Assembly: GCF_001423245.1 (NCBI RefSeq)
Contig: NZ_LMOH01000001.1
Location: 278,563-342,562, forward strand
Length of the DNA: 64,000 nt
Direction: 5' to 3'
From: Aureimonas sp. Leaf324
GTDB lineage: Bacteria; Pseudomonadota; Alphaproteobacteria; Rhizobiales; Rhizobiaceae
Numbering within the stretch: position 1 is the first letter of the stretch; each line of letters starts with the position of its first letter. The position numbers and the translations under genes were made by a program. Below, in pieces: positions 1 through 11,264 of the stretch. Under the pieces are notes generated by a model. The model made no database searches. It was not told the origin of the DNA and saw only the letters and a list, made by a program, of their open reading frames with translations.

Positions 1-388
1 CGCGCTCGGCGCGTCCCGTCGCTCACCCCTGCCGTAGTTCCGGAGGGAAGAGCCTGAGCGTCTGAGGGCGCACACGGCGATCAGCCGGCTTTTGCCGTTT
101 TCATGCGGCGAACCGGCATGGACGTGGCCGGCAGACGTCCACTGCGAGCCGATTTGACGAACCCGTTTTGCCATGGCTCGATGCCGCAAAGCATTTCCCA
201 TGCCCCTTGATCGACTAGGGTCGCTCAACTAAAAGGCCGGGATGGCCGGGTGGCGGGTGTTGCGTTCCGACAGCCCGCGGCGTTCAGGTCCGGATCTCCC
301 GGCCCGCGCCTGCTCGGCGCCAACGAGATTCAATCAGGATCGGCGGCGGGTCTGAAGGGCCGCCGGTCGAGACCATGAAGGGTTGACG
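1..388. other. Non-coding region upstream of tig
   Basis: No gene is recognised here. The longest reading at the very start of the window stops within about 60 bases and resembles nothing known, so it may be the tail of an upstream gene or chance. I looked for a tRNA, since tRNA-Leu is often found before tig in this group, and found no T-arm or CCA end. A candidate promoter for tig is listed separately; the last bases carry the tig ribosome binding site. Confidence 0.5.
207..235 (+). promoter_or_regulatory. Candidate promoter for tig
   Basis: TTGATC at 207-212 and TAAAAG at 230-235 are separated by 17 bases, a spacing normal for the housekeeping sigma factor. The boxes match the consensus only partly. 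The position, about 150 bases before the tig start, is plausible. Inferred by eye only. Confidence 0.3.
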
Positions 389-1747
389 ATGCAGGTTAGG
401 GAAACCAAGGCCGAAGGCCTGAAGCGCGAGATCGAGATCGTCGTGCCGGCGTCCGATCTCGAAGCGCGTCTGCAGACTCGCCTCTACGAGATCAAGGATC
501 AGGTCAAGATCAAGGGCTTCCGCCCCGGCAAGGTGCCGATGAGCCACATGCGCAAGTCGTATGGCCGCTCCGTCATGGCCGAGATCGTCAACCAGATCAT
601 CAACGAGACCCCGCGCTCGGTAATCGCGGAGCGCAACGAGCGCTCAGCGATGCAGCCCGAGATCCAGATGACCGAGGACGAGGGCGAGGCCGAGAAGGTC
701 CTGCGCGGCGAGAGCGACTTCCGCTTCACCGTCGCCTACGAGACGCTGCCGACCTTCGACCTGAAGGAGACGGACGGCATCAAGATCGAGCGTCCGGTCG
801 TCGAGATCGGCGACGAGGAAGTCGAGGATCAGGTCAAGCGCATCGCCGAGAGCGCCCGCACCTTCCAGCCGAAGGACGGCGCCGCCGAGAACGGCGACCG
901 CGTCACGATGGATTTCGTCGGCAAGGTCGACGGCGAGGCGTTCCAGGGCGGTTCGGCCGAGGACTCCAACCTCGTGCTCGGCTCGGGCCAGTTCATCCCG
1001 GGCTTCGAGGACCAGCTCGTCGGCGTGAAGGCCGGTGAGGAGAAGACGGTCAACGTCAAGTTCCCGGAGGACTACGGTGCCGCCCATCTCGCGGGCAAGG
1101 ACGCCGAGTTCGCGGTGACGGTGAAGGCCGTGGCGGCGCCCGACGCGATGGAACTCGACGACGAGCTCGCCAAGAAGCTGGGCCTCGAGTCGATCGCCCG
1201 CCTGCGCGAGATCGTTCGCGGCCAGATCGAAAGCCAGTTCGGTCAGGCGACCCGGCAGAAGGTGAAGCGTCAGCTCCTCGACCAGCTCGACGCCGAGTAT
1301 TCGTTCGAGCTGCCCGAGAAGCTCGTCGAGGCCGAGTTCAACAACATCTGGAACCAGGTGTCGCGCGAGCTCGAGCAGAGCGGCAAGAGCTTCGAGGACG
1401 AGGACACGACCGAGGAGAAGGCGCGCGCGGAGTATCGCAAGCTCGCCGAGCGCCGCGTCCGTCTCGGTCTGGTCCTGTCGGAGATCGGCGAGAAGGCCGG
1501 CGTGACGGTGTCGGACGAGGAGCTGCAGCGCGCGGTCATCGACCAGGTGCGCCAGTACCCGGGTCAGGAGCAGCAGGTCTACGACTACTTCCGCAAGACG
1601 CCGGAAGCGATCCAGAGCCTGCGCGCCCCGATCTACGAGGAGAAGGTCGTCGACCACCTCCTCGCGACCGTGGCCGTGACGGACAAGACCGTCACCAAGG
1701 ACGAGCTGATGAAGGACGACGAGGAAGAGCTGTCCTCGGCCGCCTGA
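389..1747 (+). CDS. tig: Trigger factor, ribosome-associated chaperone
   Basis: Trigger factor binds near the ribosomal exit tunnel and shields nascent chains; it is also a peptidyl-prolyl isomerase. The 452-residue product has the usual length and order: an N-terminal ribosome-binding domain with the signature GFRPGKVP at about residues 43-50, an FKBP-type isomerase domain at about 155-245, and a long helical C-terminal domain ending in an acidic tail. ATG 389 was chosen because AAGGG lies six bases before it; a TTG two codons upstream is possible but less likely. It has its own terminator at 1774, so it is probably transcribed alone. The tig ... clpP-clpX-lon-hupB order is conserved in many alphaproteobacteria. 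Confidence 0.97.
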   Translation: MQVRETKAEGLKREIEIVVPASDLEARLQTRLYEIKDQVKIKGFRPGKVPMSHMRKSYGRSVMAEIVNQIINETPRSVIAERNERSAMQPEIQMTEDEGEAEKVLRGESDFRFTVAYETLPTFDLKETDGIKIERPVVEIGDEEVEDQVKRIAESARTFQPKDGAAENGDRVTMDFVGKVDGEAFQGGSAEDSNLVLGSGQFIPGFEDQLVGVKAGEEKTVNVKFPEDYGAAHLAGKDAEFAVTVKAVAAPDAMELDDELAKKLGLESIARLREIVRGQIESQFGQATRQKVKRQLLDQLDAEYSFELPEKLVEAEFNNIWNQVSRELEQSGKSFEDEDTTEEKARAEYRKLAERRVRLGLVLSEIGEKAGVTVSDEELQRAVIDQVRQYPGQEQQVYDYFRKTPEAIQSLRAPIYEEKVVDHLLATVAVTDKTVTKDELMKDDEEELSSAA

Positions 1748-1773
1748 TCACGGCTTCATAAGTTCGTATCGAG

Positions 1774-1800
1774 AAGGCCGCCCTCAGGGGCGGCCTTTTT
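1774..1800 (+). terminator. Intrinsic terminator of tig
   Basis: A perfect 10-bp stem (AAGGCCGCCC at 1774-1783 with GGGCGGCCTT at 1788-1797) has a four-base loop and runs into a T tract ending at 1800. It lies 26 bases after the tig stop codon. Confidence 0.92.
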
Positions 1801-1914
1801 CGTTTGGGACGGTCGCAGGATTTCGCGACCTGCCATGGCTTCGTCGCATCCGGACTCTAGTTCGGGACCTCGAACCGCCCGGGCGCAGGCTTTCATCCGG
1901 CCCGGCGAAGACCC

Positions 1915-4359
1915 ATGCCCGCCACGGACCGGAGCTCCATGATCCGACACACCGGTGCTCGAGCGCTGCTTCTCGCGTTCGGCCTTCTCGTCGCCTCGAC
2001 GATTCTTCCTCAGCCGCTGCGAGCGCAGACCACGAACCTTCTTCCCAAGCTGCCGACGGCGACCAGTGGGACGGAGACATCGGCGGGAGCGCCGTCCGAC
2101 GATCAGCGCAAGGACCTCGACGAGCTGATCCGCATCCTCGAGACCGAAGCGACGCGCAACAGGTTGATCGAGACGCTGAAGGCCAGCGCCTACCAGCCCT
2201 CGACCGAGACCTCCTCGACCGAGACGCCGATCCTGACCGGGGAGGGCGATCTCTCCGAATCCGTGCCGGCCCACCTTGCCTCCTACACCCGTTCCACCGT
2301 GGCGGCGCTTCAGGAGGGCACCACGGAGGTCGCCGGTCTCGTCGCCCAGGCCGGCGCGTTCCTTTCGGGAGCGCAGGCGATCAATCTGCCCCGCGTCTGG
2401 CAGGCCATCCTGCCGGTCTCGACCATCGCGATCGCGACGCTCCTGGCTCTCGCGCTGGTGTCGTTGCCGCGTCGCCGTCTGGTGCACTGGCTCGGATCGA
2501 AGGCGAAGCCCAAATCGCCGGTCCTGAGGCTGTCGCTCGCGGCCGGCGCGATGCTCGCCGACGCGCTGACGGTGATCCTGGCTGCGGCCGCAGGCCATGC
2601 GACCTCGCTCGTTCTGTCCGGCGGTCCGCCCGACATCAACGAAGCGCTGTTTCTCAATGCCTTCGCCTTGACCGAATTGATCAAGGTCGGGCTCGCGGCC
2701 TTCGTCGCTCCTCACAATCCGCCTCTTCGGTTGACCCCCTTCAGCGACGGGCAGGCGCGCTACTGGTATCGTCGGCTCGCTCTGGTGATCACGCTTCTCG
2801 GCTACACGTTCCTCTTCGTTGCGCCGGTGGTGCAGTCGATCTCGAGCATCGCGGCCGGCAATGCCGTCCGCTTCCTCGTCGTGACGGTGGCCTACCTCGT
2901 GATGCTGTGGCTCGTGCTGGCCAACCGGGAACGCGTGAAGCTGCGGCTGCAGCGAGCGTATCGCGAGGGCGCGCGCAACCCGCAGGCGCGCGTTCATCAC
3001 CTTCTCGGCCACCTCTGGTGGCTGCTGGCGGCGTCCTTCGTGACAGCCCTCTTCGCTCTTTGGATCAGCAGTCCGCGCAACGGGTTTCAATTCATGCTCG
3101 GCGCCTCGCTGGTTTCGATCGCTGCGATGGCGGTCGGAGGGTTGGTCGTCACGATCCTGACGCGGTTCATCGTTCGGGGCATCCGCGTGTCGGCGGCCAC
3201 CAGCGAGCGGTTCCCGCTTCTGGAGCGCCGGATCAACGGCTTCATTCCCAAGCTTCTCCTGATCCTGCGGATCATCGTCATCGCCGTCGTGATCGGGGTC
3301 ATCCTTCACGCCTGGTCGATCATCGATCTCCAGTCCTTCGCGTCGAGCGATGTCGGCCGGCGATTGACGAGCGCCCTGATCGGGGCCCTCGTGATCCTGA
3401 CCGTCGGTTTCGGCATCCATCTCGTCTTCTCGTCCTGGGTGGAATACCGGCTCAACCCGAACTTCGGCTCGGTGCCGACGGCTCGCGAGCGCACTCTCCT
3501 GTCGCTGTTCAAGAATGCTCTGACGATCGCGCTGGCGTTGATCGTGCTGATGCTGGTGCTCTCGCAGATCGGCATCAACATCGCGCCGCTCTTGGCAGGT
3601 GCCGGCGTCGTCGGCCTCGCGGTCGGTTTCGGCGCGCAGAAGCTTGTCCAAGACATCATCACCGGGGCGTTCATCCAGATCGAGAACGCCCTGAACGAGG
3701 GCGACGTCGTGCAGCTCGGTTCGGTATCGGGGGTCGTCGAGAAGCTGACGATCCGCTCGGTGAGCCTGCGCTCGCTCGACGGCACCTATCACCTGATTCC
3801 CTTCTCGTCGGTCGATCAGGTCGCCAACATGACGAAGGACTTCTCGAACTTCGTGGCGGACGTCTCGGTCGCCTATCGGGAGAAGGTCGGGGAGGTGAAG
3901 GCGGTGATGCTGGACGCGTTCCAGCGCGTGCGCGAAACGCCCGAGGGAACGAGCATCATCGCGGATTTCGAGATGCTCGGCGTCGAGACGCTCGGCGACA
4001 ACGCGGTCGTCGTGCGCGGGCGGGTGAGAACGCTGCCGGGCAAGCAATGGGGGATCGGACGCCTCTACAAGGAGGTCATCAAGGAGATGATGGACGAGCG
4101 CGGCATCGAGATTCCCTTCCCGCAGACCACCGTCTGGTTCGGCGAGACGAAGTCGCACGAGGCGCCGCCGCTGCGCGTGGCCGGCATCGGAACGGAAGCG
4201 GCCGCAGAAGGCACGAACGCCGCGGAAGCTGGCGCGCCTGCCGCGACGAAGGCGACGGATCGCTCCAGCCTGAGAACGGTCACTCGAAATCCGGACGGCA
4301 CGATCATACCGCCCGACCCCAAGGATCCCGACGAGGACGATGGCGACCCGTCGCGCTGA
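1915..4359 (+). CDS. Large MscS-family mechanosensitive channel with signal peptide
   Basis: Predicted inner-membrane channel opened by membrane tension that protects against osmotic downshock. The 814-residue protein is far longer than E. coli MscS (286). It begins with a signal peptide (about residues 1-38, cleaved near LRAQ), then a Thr/Ser-rich periplasmic stretch with a short helical part, then about ten hydrophobic segments. The MscS pore core sits at about residues 560-600, where GAGVVGLAVGFGAQ gives the Gly/Ala-rich pore helix, followed by the DVVQLG beta domain. The tail is low-complexity and charged. ATG 1939 (MIRHTG) is an equally good start for the signal peptide. It is between tig and clpP on the same strand but has no visible functional tie to them; the substrate ion and gating cannot be read from sequence. 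Confidence 0.88.
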   Translation: MPATDRSSMIRHTGARALLLAFGLLVASTILPQPLRAQTTNLLPKLPTATSGTETSAGAPSDDQRKDLDELIRILETEATRNRLIETLKASAYQPSTETSSTETPILTGEGDLSESVPAHLASYTRSTVAALQEGTTEVAGLVAQAGAFLSGAQAINLPRVWQAILPVSTIAIATLLALALVSLPRRRLVHWLGSKAKPKSPVLRLSLAAGAMLADALTVILAAAAGHATSLVLSGGPPDINEALFLNAFALTELIKVGLAAFVAPHNPPLRLTPFSDGQARYWYRRLALVITLLGYTFLFVAPVVQSISSIAAGNAVRFLVVTVAYLVMLWLVLANRERVKLRLQRAYREGARNPQARVHHLLGHLWWLLAASFVTALFALWISSPRNGFQFMLGASLVSIAAMAVGGLVVTILTRFIVRGIRVSAATSERFPLLERRINGFIPKLLLILRIIVIAVVIGVILHAWSIIDLQSFASSDVGRRLTSALIGALVILTVGFGIHLVFSSWVEYRLNPNFGSVPTARERTLLSLFKNALTIALALIVLMLVLSQIGINIAPLLAGAGVVGLAVGFGAQKLVQDIITGAFIQIENALNEGDVVQLGSVSGVVEKLTIRSVSLRSLDGTYHLIPFSSVDQVANMTKDFSNFVADVSVAYREKVGEVKAVMLDAFQRVRETPEGTSIIADFEMLGVETLGDNAVVVRGRVRTLPGKQWGIGRLYKEVIKEMMDERGIEIPFPQTTVWFGETKSHEAPPLRVAGIGTEAAAEGTNAAEAGAPAATKATDRSSLRTVTRNPDGTIIPPDPKDPDEDDGDPSR

Positions 4360-4662
4360 GGGCCCGTCCGGAAAGTCCCGGCGGAGCATCGAAGAGGCGT
4401 TTTCGTCGCCCATGAGGCGCCGAACGCAGTCGAGGCCGGCGGCATCGGCATGGACCGGGAACGGAAAAGGTGGCGGAGAGCACCGACGAGCCGAGCCGGC
4501 TTACCTTTCGGACGAGCTCCCAGAGCCTGGCTCGCGCGGGGCTGCCACCCGAAAAGGGCACCTTCTTGCGCAGGCCGCCCCACGCGCCCTATCTAGGCAA
4601 GCGGAATACCGAGCCTGATTCGACCGACACGGCGTCGGCCAGCCCCTTCACGAGAGACCACC
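4360..4662. other. Intergenic region before clpP
   Basis: No gene or terminator is recognised in this 303-base stretch. It holds one heat-shock-type promoter candidate at 4565-4597. Open frames here on both strands are GC-bias frames without homology that I can recognise. Confidence 0.5.
4565..4597 (+). promoter_or_regulatory. Candidate RpoH (sigma-32) promoter of clpP
   Basis: CTTG at 4565-4568 and CCTATCTAGG at 4588-4597 are 19 bases apart. The downstream element fits the rhizobial heat-shock form CYTATnTnnG exactly; the spacer is one base longer than the usual 17-18. It lies 66 bases before the clpP start, where a heat-shock promoter would be expected for this protease gene. This is a pattern match, not proof. 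Confidence 0.4.
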
Positions 4663-5295
4663 ATGAAGCATCCCGTCGAGACCATGATGAACCTTGTTCC
4701 GATGGTCGTCGAGCAGACGAACCGGGGCGAGCGGGCCTATGACATCTTCTCCCGGCTCCTGAAGGAGCGCGTGATCTTCATCACGGGCCCGATCGAGGAC
4801 GGCATGGCGACGCTCGTCTGCGCGCAGCTGCTCTTCCTCGAGGCCGAGAACCCGAAGAAGGAGATCGCGCTTTACATTAACTCGCCGGGCGGCGTGGTGA
4901 CGTCGGGCATGGCGATCTACGACACGATGCAGTTCATCAAGCCGGCCGTCTCGACGCTCTGCATCGGGCAGGCTGCGTCGATGGGCTCGCTTCTGCTCTG
5001 CGCCGGTCACAAGGACATGCGCTTTGCGACCCCGAACGCGAGAATTATGGTGCACCAGCCGTCGGGCGGCTTCTCCGGACAGGCGTCGGACATCGAGCGT
5101 CACGCGCTCGACATCATCAAGCTGAAGCGTCGCCTCAACGAGGTCTATGTCCAGCACACCGGCCAGGACTACGAGACCATTGAACGCACGCTCGACCGTG
5201 ACCATTTCATGACGGCGGACGAGGCCAAGGATTTCGGCTTGATCGACAAGGTGCACTCGACCCGCGAGGCGGTCGAGGCGGCCATCTCGTCCTGA
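4663..5295 (+). CDS. clpP: ATP-dependent Clp protease proteolytic subunit
   Basis: Serine peptidase that forms the double-ring barrel fed by ClpX or ClpA, degrading tagged and misfolded proteins in the cytoplasm. The 210-residue protein has the whole family frame: NSPGG at 73-77, the nucleophile Ser106 in GQAASMGS, His131 in MVHQPSGG and Asp180 in DRDHFMT. The offsets equal those of E. coli ClpP (Ser111, His136, Asp185) minus five. The start at ATG 4663 is preceded by GAGAGA. clpX follows after 231 bases on the same strand, the usual pairing. The upstream heat-shock-like promoter fits stress induction. Confidence 0.98.
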   Translation: MKHPVETMMNLVPMVVEQTNRGERAYDIFSRLLKERVIFITGPIEDGMATLVCAQLLFLEAENPKKEIALYINSPGGVVTSGMAIYDTMQFIKPAVSTLCIGQAASMGSLLLCAGHKDMRFATPNARIMVHQPSGGFSGQASDIERHALDIIKLKRRLNEVYVQHTGQDYETIERTLDRDHFMTADEAKDFGLIDKVHSTREAVEAAISS

Positions 5296-5526
5296 TGCCT
5301 TGCGGACGCAACCGTCCTTGAAGTCGCCACGAGGCGGGCTTAGCCTCTCTTAAGCGTCGATCAAGGATAGCGTCGCTAGACTGTCACGGATGCGAGAGGG
5401 CCCGAGGCCGGAACCGCGTCCGCGGCGGGCGGTTGCTTTGTTCGCGGTGCAGCATAGGATGAGTCACGGGTCACTCGACCTATCTCCGGACCTCCACGTC
5501 CGAGGTACGGAACGGAAGGAAGAACG

Positions 5527-6795
5527 ATGAGCAAAGTGAGCGGCGGCGACAGCAAGAACACGCTCTACTGCTCTTTCTGCGGAAAGAGCCAACACGAAGT
5601 CCGCAAGCTGATCGCCGGGCCGACGGTCTTCATCTGCGACGAGTGCGTCGAGCTCTGCATGGACATCATCCGGGAGGAGAACAAGTCCTCCATGGTGAAG
5701 TCCCGCGAGGGCGTTCCGACCCCGCAGGAGATCATCAAGGTCCTCGACGACTATGTCATCGGCCAGTCCTTCGCCAAGAAGGTCCTGTCGGTCGCGGTCC
5801 ACAACCATTACAAGCGCCTCGCGCACGCGTCCAAGAACAACGACGTCGAGCTGGCGAAGTCCAACATCCTGCTGATCGGTCCGACCGGCTGCGGCAAGAC
5901 GCTGCTCGCCCAAACGCTCGCCCGCATTCTCGACGTGCCCTTCACCATGTCGGACGCCACGACGCTGACCGAGGCCGGTTACGTCGGCGAGGACGTCGAG
6001 AACATCATTCTGAAGCTCCTGCAGTCGGCCGACTACAATGTCGAGCGCGCGCAGCGCGGCATCGTCTACATCGACGAGATCGACAAGATCAGCCGCAAGT
6101 CCGACAATCCGTCGATCACGCGCGACGTGTCGGGCGAGGGCGTGCAGCAGGCGCTTCTGAAGATCATGGAAGGCACGGTTGCGTCCGTACCTCCGCAGGG
6201 TGGACGCAAGCATCCGCAGCAGGAGTTCCTGCAGGTGGATACGGCGAACATCCTCTTCATCTGCGGCGGCGCTTTCGCCGGCCTCGATCGGATCATCTCG
6301 GACCGCGGCCGCAAGACTTCGATCGGTTTCGGCGCCAATGTCGAGAGCCCGGAGGATCGCCGCACCGGCGAGCTCTTCCGCAAGGTCGAGCCCGAGGATC
6401 TCCTGAAGTTCGGTCTGATCCCCGAGTTCGTAGGTCGTCTGCCGGTCCTGGCGACGCTCGAGGACCTCGACGAGCCGGCGCTGGTTCAGATCCTGGTCGA
6501 GCCGAAGAACGCTCTCGTCAAGCAGTACCAGCGCCTGTTCGAGATGGAGAACGTGGAGCTCTCCTTCCACGACGACGCGCTGAAGGCGATCGCCCGCAAG
6601 GCGATCGAGCGCAAGACCGGCGCCCGGGGCCTTCGCTCCATTATGGAGTCGATGCTGCTGGACACGATGTTCGATCTGCCGACGCTGGAAGGCGTGCAGG
6701 AAGTGGTGATCTCGGAAGAGGTCATCGATGGCAACGCGCGGCCGCTCTACATCTACTCGGACCGCAAGGACGAGAAAGAGACCGCGAGTGCCTGA
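5527..6795 (+). CDS. clpX: ATP-dependent Clp protease ATP-binding subunit ClpX
   Basis: AAA+ unfoldase that recognises substrates and threads them into ClpP. The 422 residues begin with the zinc-binding domain (Cys15, Cys18, Cys37, Cys40). Then come Walker A GPTGCGKT at 118-125, Walker B with Asp183-Glu184 in YIDEID, the GYVG pore loop and the C-terminal small domain. A strong ribosome binding site (GGAAGGA) precedes ATG 5527. The 231-base gap after clpP contains a weak promoter candidate (TTGCTT 5433-5438, 16 bases, TAGGAT 5455-5460), so clpX may have its own promoter as well as read-through from clpP. A terminator follows at 6828. Confidence 0.98.
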   Translation: MSKVSGGDSKNTLYCSFCGKSQHEVRKLIAGPTVFICDECVELCMDIIREENKSSMVKSREGVPTPQEIIKVLDDYVIGQSFAKKVLSVAVHNHYKRLAHASKNNDVELAKSNILLIGPTGCGKTLLAQTLARILDVPFTMSDATTLTEAGYVGEDVENIILKLLQSADYNVERAQRGIVYIDEIDKISRKSDNPSITRDVSGEGVQQALLKIMEGTVASVPPQGGRKHPQQEFLQVDTANILFICGGAFAGLDRIISDRGRKTSIGFGANVESPEDRRTGELFRKVEPEDLLKFGLIPEFVGRLPVLATLEDLDEPALVQILVEPKNALVKQYQRLFEMENVELSFHDDALKAIARKAIERKTGARGLRSIMESMLLDTMFDLPTLEGVQEVVISEEVIDGNARPLYIYSDRKDEKETASA

Positions 6796-6827
6796 CGCAC
6801 GCTCCAACCGGACCGTCTGAGCCTATC

Positions 6828-6865
6828 AAGCCCGCTCCGGAGCGCCGGGGCGGGCTTAACTTTTG
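6828..6865 (+). terminator. Intrinsic terminator of clpX
   Basis: AAGCCCGC at 6828-6835 pairs with GCGGGCTT at 6850-6857. An inner CCGG/CCGG arm lengthens the stem, and AACTTTTGT follows. It lies 33 bases after the clpX stop, separating clpX from lon. Confidence 0.8.
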
Positions 6866-6927
6866 TAAGAGGCGGTTCGCCGACCGCACCGTTCACCATT
6901 GAACCGCCTGCGGCCGGGTGCCACGGG

Positions 6928-6956
6928 TTGAACGGAGGGAGAACGGCGACCACATT
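6928..6956 (+). promoter_or_regulatory. Candidate promoter of lon
   Basis: TTGAAC at 6928-6933 is followed after exactly 17 bases by CACATT at 6951-6956. The upstream box is good and the downstream box is weak. The lon start codon is 86 bases further on. No clear heat-shock element was found in this gap. Confidence 0.3.
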
Positions 6957-7042
6957 GCAGTTGCGAGAAGGCCTTTCGATCCGGCGCCATTTGGGCCGAT
7001 GCGAAAGGGCCTCCAGCGGCCTAGGCCGCAGAAAGGACAAGC

Positions 7043-9466
<2,424 letters not shown>

Positions 9467-9494
9467 GACGTCCATTGAGGTCAAAAACGATCAG

Positions 9495-9521
9495 AATGCC
9501 GCCCTCCGGGCGGCATTTTTC
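9495..9521 (+). terminator. Intrinsic terminator of lon
   Basis: A perfect 10-bp stem (AATGCCGCCC at 9495-9504 with GGGCGGCATT at 9508-9517) has a three-base loop and is followed by a T tract. It starts 29 bases after the lon stop codon. Confidence 0.92.
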
Positions 9522-9636
9522 GTTCAAGGCCCTTGTTTTGGTGGGTTTGGCACCATCTCGACCTTGAAGGCCGACCATCTTTTCCGCAGTGTATCTCACC
9601 GAGTCGGTGCGACTAATTCAACGCTGGAGACTGTGT

Positions 9637-9957
9637 ATGAACAAGAACGAACTCGTCGCCGCGGTGGCGGACAAGTCCAAGCTTTCGAAGCAGGATGCCA
9701 CCACTGCCGTCGACGCCGTCTTCGACGCGCTTCAGGATGCCATGGCGAAGGGCGACGATGTTCGTCTCGTCGGCTTCGGCACGTTCTCCGTCTCCCACCG
9801 TGCAGCCTCGAAGGGCCGCAACCCGTCGACGGGCGCCGAGGTCGATATCCCGGCGCGCAACGTCGCCAAGTTCACGCCGGGCAAGGGTCTGAAGGACGCG
9901 GTGAACGTCGAGGCCGCTCCGAAGGCGAAGGCGCCCAAGACCGCCAAGGCCAAGTAA
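9637..9957 (+). CDS. hupB: DNA-binding protein HU
   Basis: Small nucleoid protein that bends and compacts DNA as a dimer. The 106 residues show the HU/IHF fold: two N-terminal helices (MNKNELVAAVADKS), the beta arm with GRNPSTG at about 65-71 and IPARNVAKFTPGK. They end in a short Lys/Ala/Pro-rich tail, about 15 residues beyond the usual 90, of the kind seen in many alphaproteobacterial HU proteins. ATG 9637 is chosen because it gives the canonical N-terminus and has TGGAGA six bases before it. The gene follows lon, the conserved lon-hup order, but the lon terminator makes independent transcription likely. Confidence 0.96.
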   Translation: MNKNELVAAVADKSKLSKQDATTAVDAVFDALQDAMAKGDDVRLVGFGTFSVSHRAASKGRNPSTGAEVDIPARNVAKFTPGKGLKDAVNVEAAPKAKAPKTAKAK

Positions 9958-9967
9958 GAAAAGATCA

Positions 9968-9998
9968 GCGGCGGGACGGTCCGGTACCGTCCCGCCGC
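9968..9998 (+). terminator. Strong hairpin after hupB, without a T tract
   Basis: GCGGCGGGACGGT at 9968-9980 pairs perfectly with ACCGTCCCGCCGC at 9986-9998 around a five-base loop. It starts 10 bases after the hupB stop. No run of T follows, so it may end transcription with help, or protect the 3' end of an abundant message. Confidence 0.6.
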
Positions 9999-10095
9999 CC
10001 TCGCGTCGCGGTACGTCGATACAGCGATTTTCGACGCGTGGGCATCCGCGCCGTTTCCCAACCACTGTTGATCGTCCATTCGAGCGAGTTGTCCG

Positions 10096-11241
10096 ATGCC
10101 GGCAAGCGATCCCCATTTGACGGAGATCGTAGCGCTTCGCCATCTCCTGCACGCCCACCCCGAAGTCTCGAATGCCGAGGCCTGGACGGCTGGGGTCATT
10201 GCCGAACGTCTGCAGGCTTGCGGTCCGGATGAGATGTTCACGGGCCTCGGCGGGCATGGCGTCGCTGCCATGTGGCGTGGCCGGGCGCATGGACCGACGG
10301 TCCTTCTCCGCTCCGAACTGGACGCGCTGCCGATCGCAGAGATCGGAAATTCCCCTCACCGATCCCGTAATGCAGGTGTCGGCCATCTCTGCGGCCATGA
10401 CGGCCATAGCGCGATCCTGATGTTGCTGGCTCACCGGCTGGCCGAGCGCGGGCCGGAACGAGGACGCGTCGTCCTCCTCTTCCAGCCTGCCGAAGAAACC
10501 GGGGAGGGCGCCGCGCGCGTCATCGACGACCCGCGCTTTGCAGACCTGACGCCCGACTACGCGCTCTCCCTGCACAATCTCCCGGGACTGCCCTTCGGCG
10601 AAGTCGCGCTGCGCGAGGGGCCCGTCAATTGCGCTTCGCGCGGCATGCGGATCGTGTTGACGGGCCGCACCGCCCATGCGTCGATGCCGTGGGATGGAAT
10701 TTCGCCAGCGACGGCATTGGCCGAACTGATCGAAGCCCTGCCGCAGTTGAGCCAAGGCCGCGAACTCGACGAGGCGTTCCGTCTGGCGACGGTGACACAC
10801 GCGCGGCTGGGGGAAGCGGCCTTCGGGATCGCGCCAGGGCATGCCGAAGTGTGGACGACGCTGCGGACCCTTCGCGACGGCAGCATGGAAGCTCTCCGAC
10901 ACGAGGCCGAAGCACTGGCGCATCGCACCGCTTCGAAACACGGGCTCGAGCTGGCAGTCACCTACGACGACGTGTTCCGGCACTGCGAGAACCACCCGGA
11001 GGCGGTGCGCATGCTTCAGGCGGCCTTGGATGCGGAGGGTGTCAAGCACTCGCCGGGCCTGCCGATGTTCCCGTCGGAAGACTTCGGGCGGTTCGGCGAC
11101 CATGCCCGCTCGGCAATGTTCTTCCTGGGTGCCGGGGTGGATCATCCCCGCCTCCACAACCCCGACTACGACTTCCCCGATGCGCTGATCCCGATCGGTG
11201 CGGGCGTTTTCGAGCGAGCGGTGCGCGATCTACTCGGTTGA
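10096..11241 (+). CDS. M20-family metal-dependent amidohydrolase
   Basis: Predicted cytoplasmic hydrolase of N-acyl amino acids or similar amides (M20D group, which includes hippurate hydrolases and N-acetyl-diaminopimelate deacetylases). The 381-residue protein has the two-metal frame: SELDALPI near the N-terminus, LCGHDGH with the first metal His and bridging region, FQPAEETGEG with the catalytic Glu pair, SLHN, and a dimerisation domain with GRTAHASMP. The usual A(D/E)MDALP is S-ELDALP here, a mild change. ATG 10096 gives a short N-terminus beginning MPASDPH. It stands between hupB and a convergent sensor kinase gene; the real substrate cannot be told. A second M20 gene at 43738 is a distinct relative. 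Confidence 0.85.
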   Translation: MPASDPHLTEIVALRHLLHAHPEVSNAEAWTAGVIAERLQACGPDEMFTGLGGHGVAAMWRGRAHGPTVLLRSELDALPIAEIGNSPHRSRNAGVGHLCGHDGHSAILMLLAHRLAERGPERGRVVLLFQPAEETGEGAARVIDDPRFADLTPDYALSLHNLPGLPFGEVALREGPVNCASRGMRIVLTGRTAHASMPWDGISPATALAELIEALPQLSQGRELDEAFRLATVTHARLGEAAFGIAPGHAEVWTTLRTLRDGSMEALRHEAEALAHRTASKHGLELAVTYDDVFRHCENHPEAVRMLQAALDAEGVKHSPGLPMFPSEDFGRFGDHARSAMFFLGAGVDHPRLHNPDYDFPDALIPIGAGVFERAVRDLLG

Positions 11242-11264
11242 AGGGATGGCCGTCGCGGGCGCCC

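Noticed and set aside
1-120. Possible tRNA-Leu 3' end before tig
   Set aside because: No T-arm, T-loop or CCA end can be read at the window start.
1756-4413. An 885-codon open frame on the minus strand opposite the MscS channel gene
   Set aside because: It is an antisense shadow caused by GC-rich third positions: Arg/Asp/His/Gln-rich, no motif, and fully opposite a clear gene. Several others (for example opposite lon at 7046-9484, and at 5464-6807 and 41788-43710) were rejected for the same reason.
10096-11241. Reading the first M20 amidohydrolase as a specific enzyme such as hippurate hydrolase
   Set aside because: Only the family motifs are visible; two different M20 genes occur in the window and neither context fixes a substrate.
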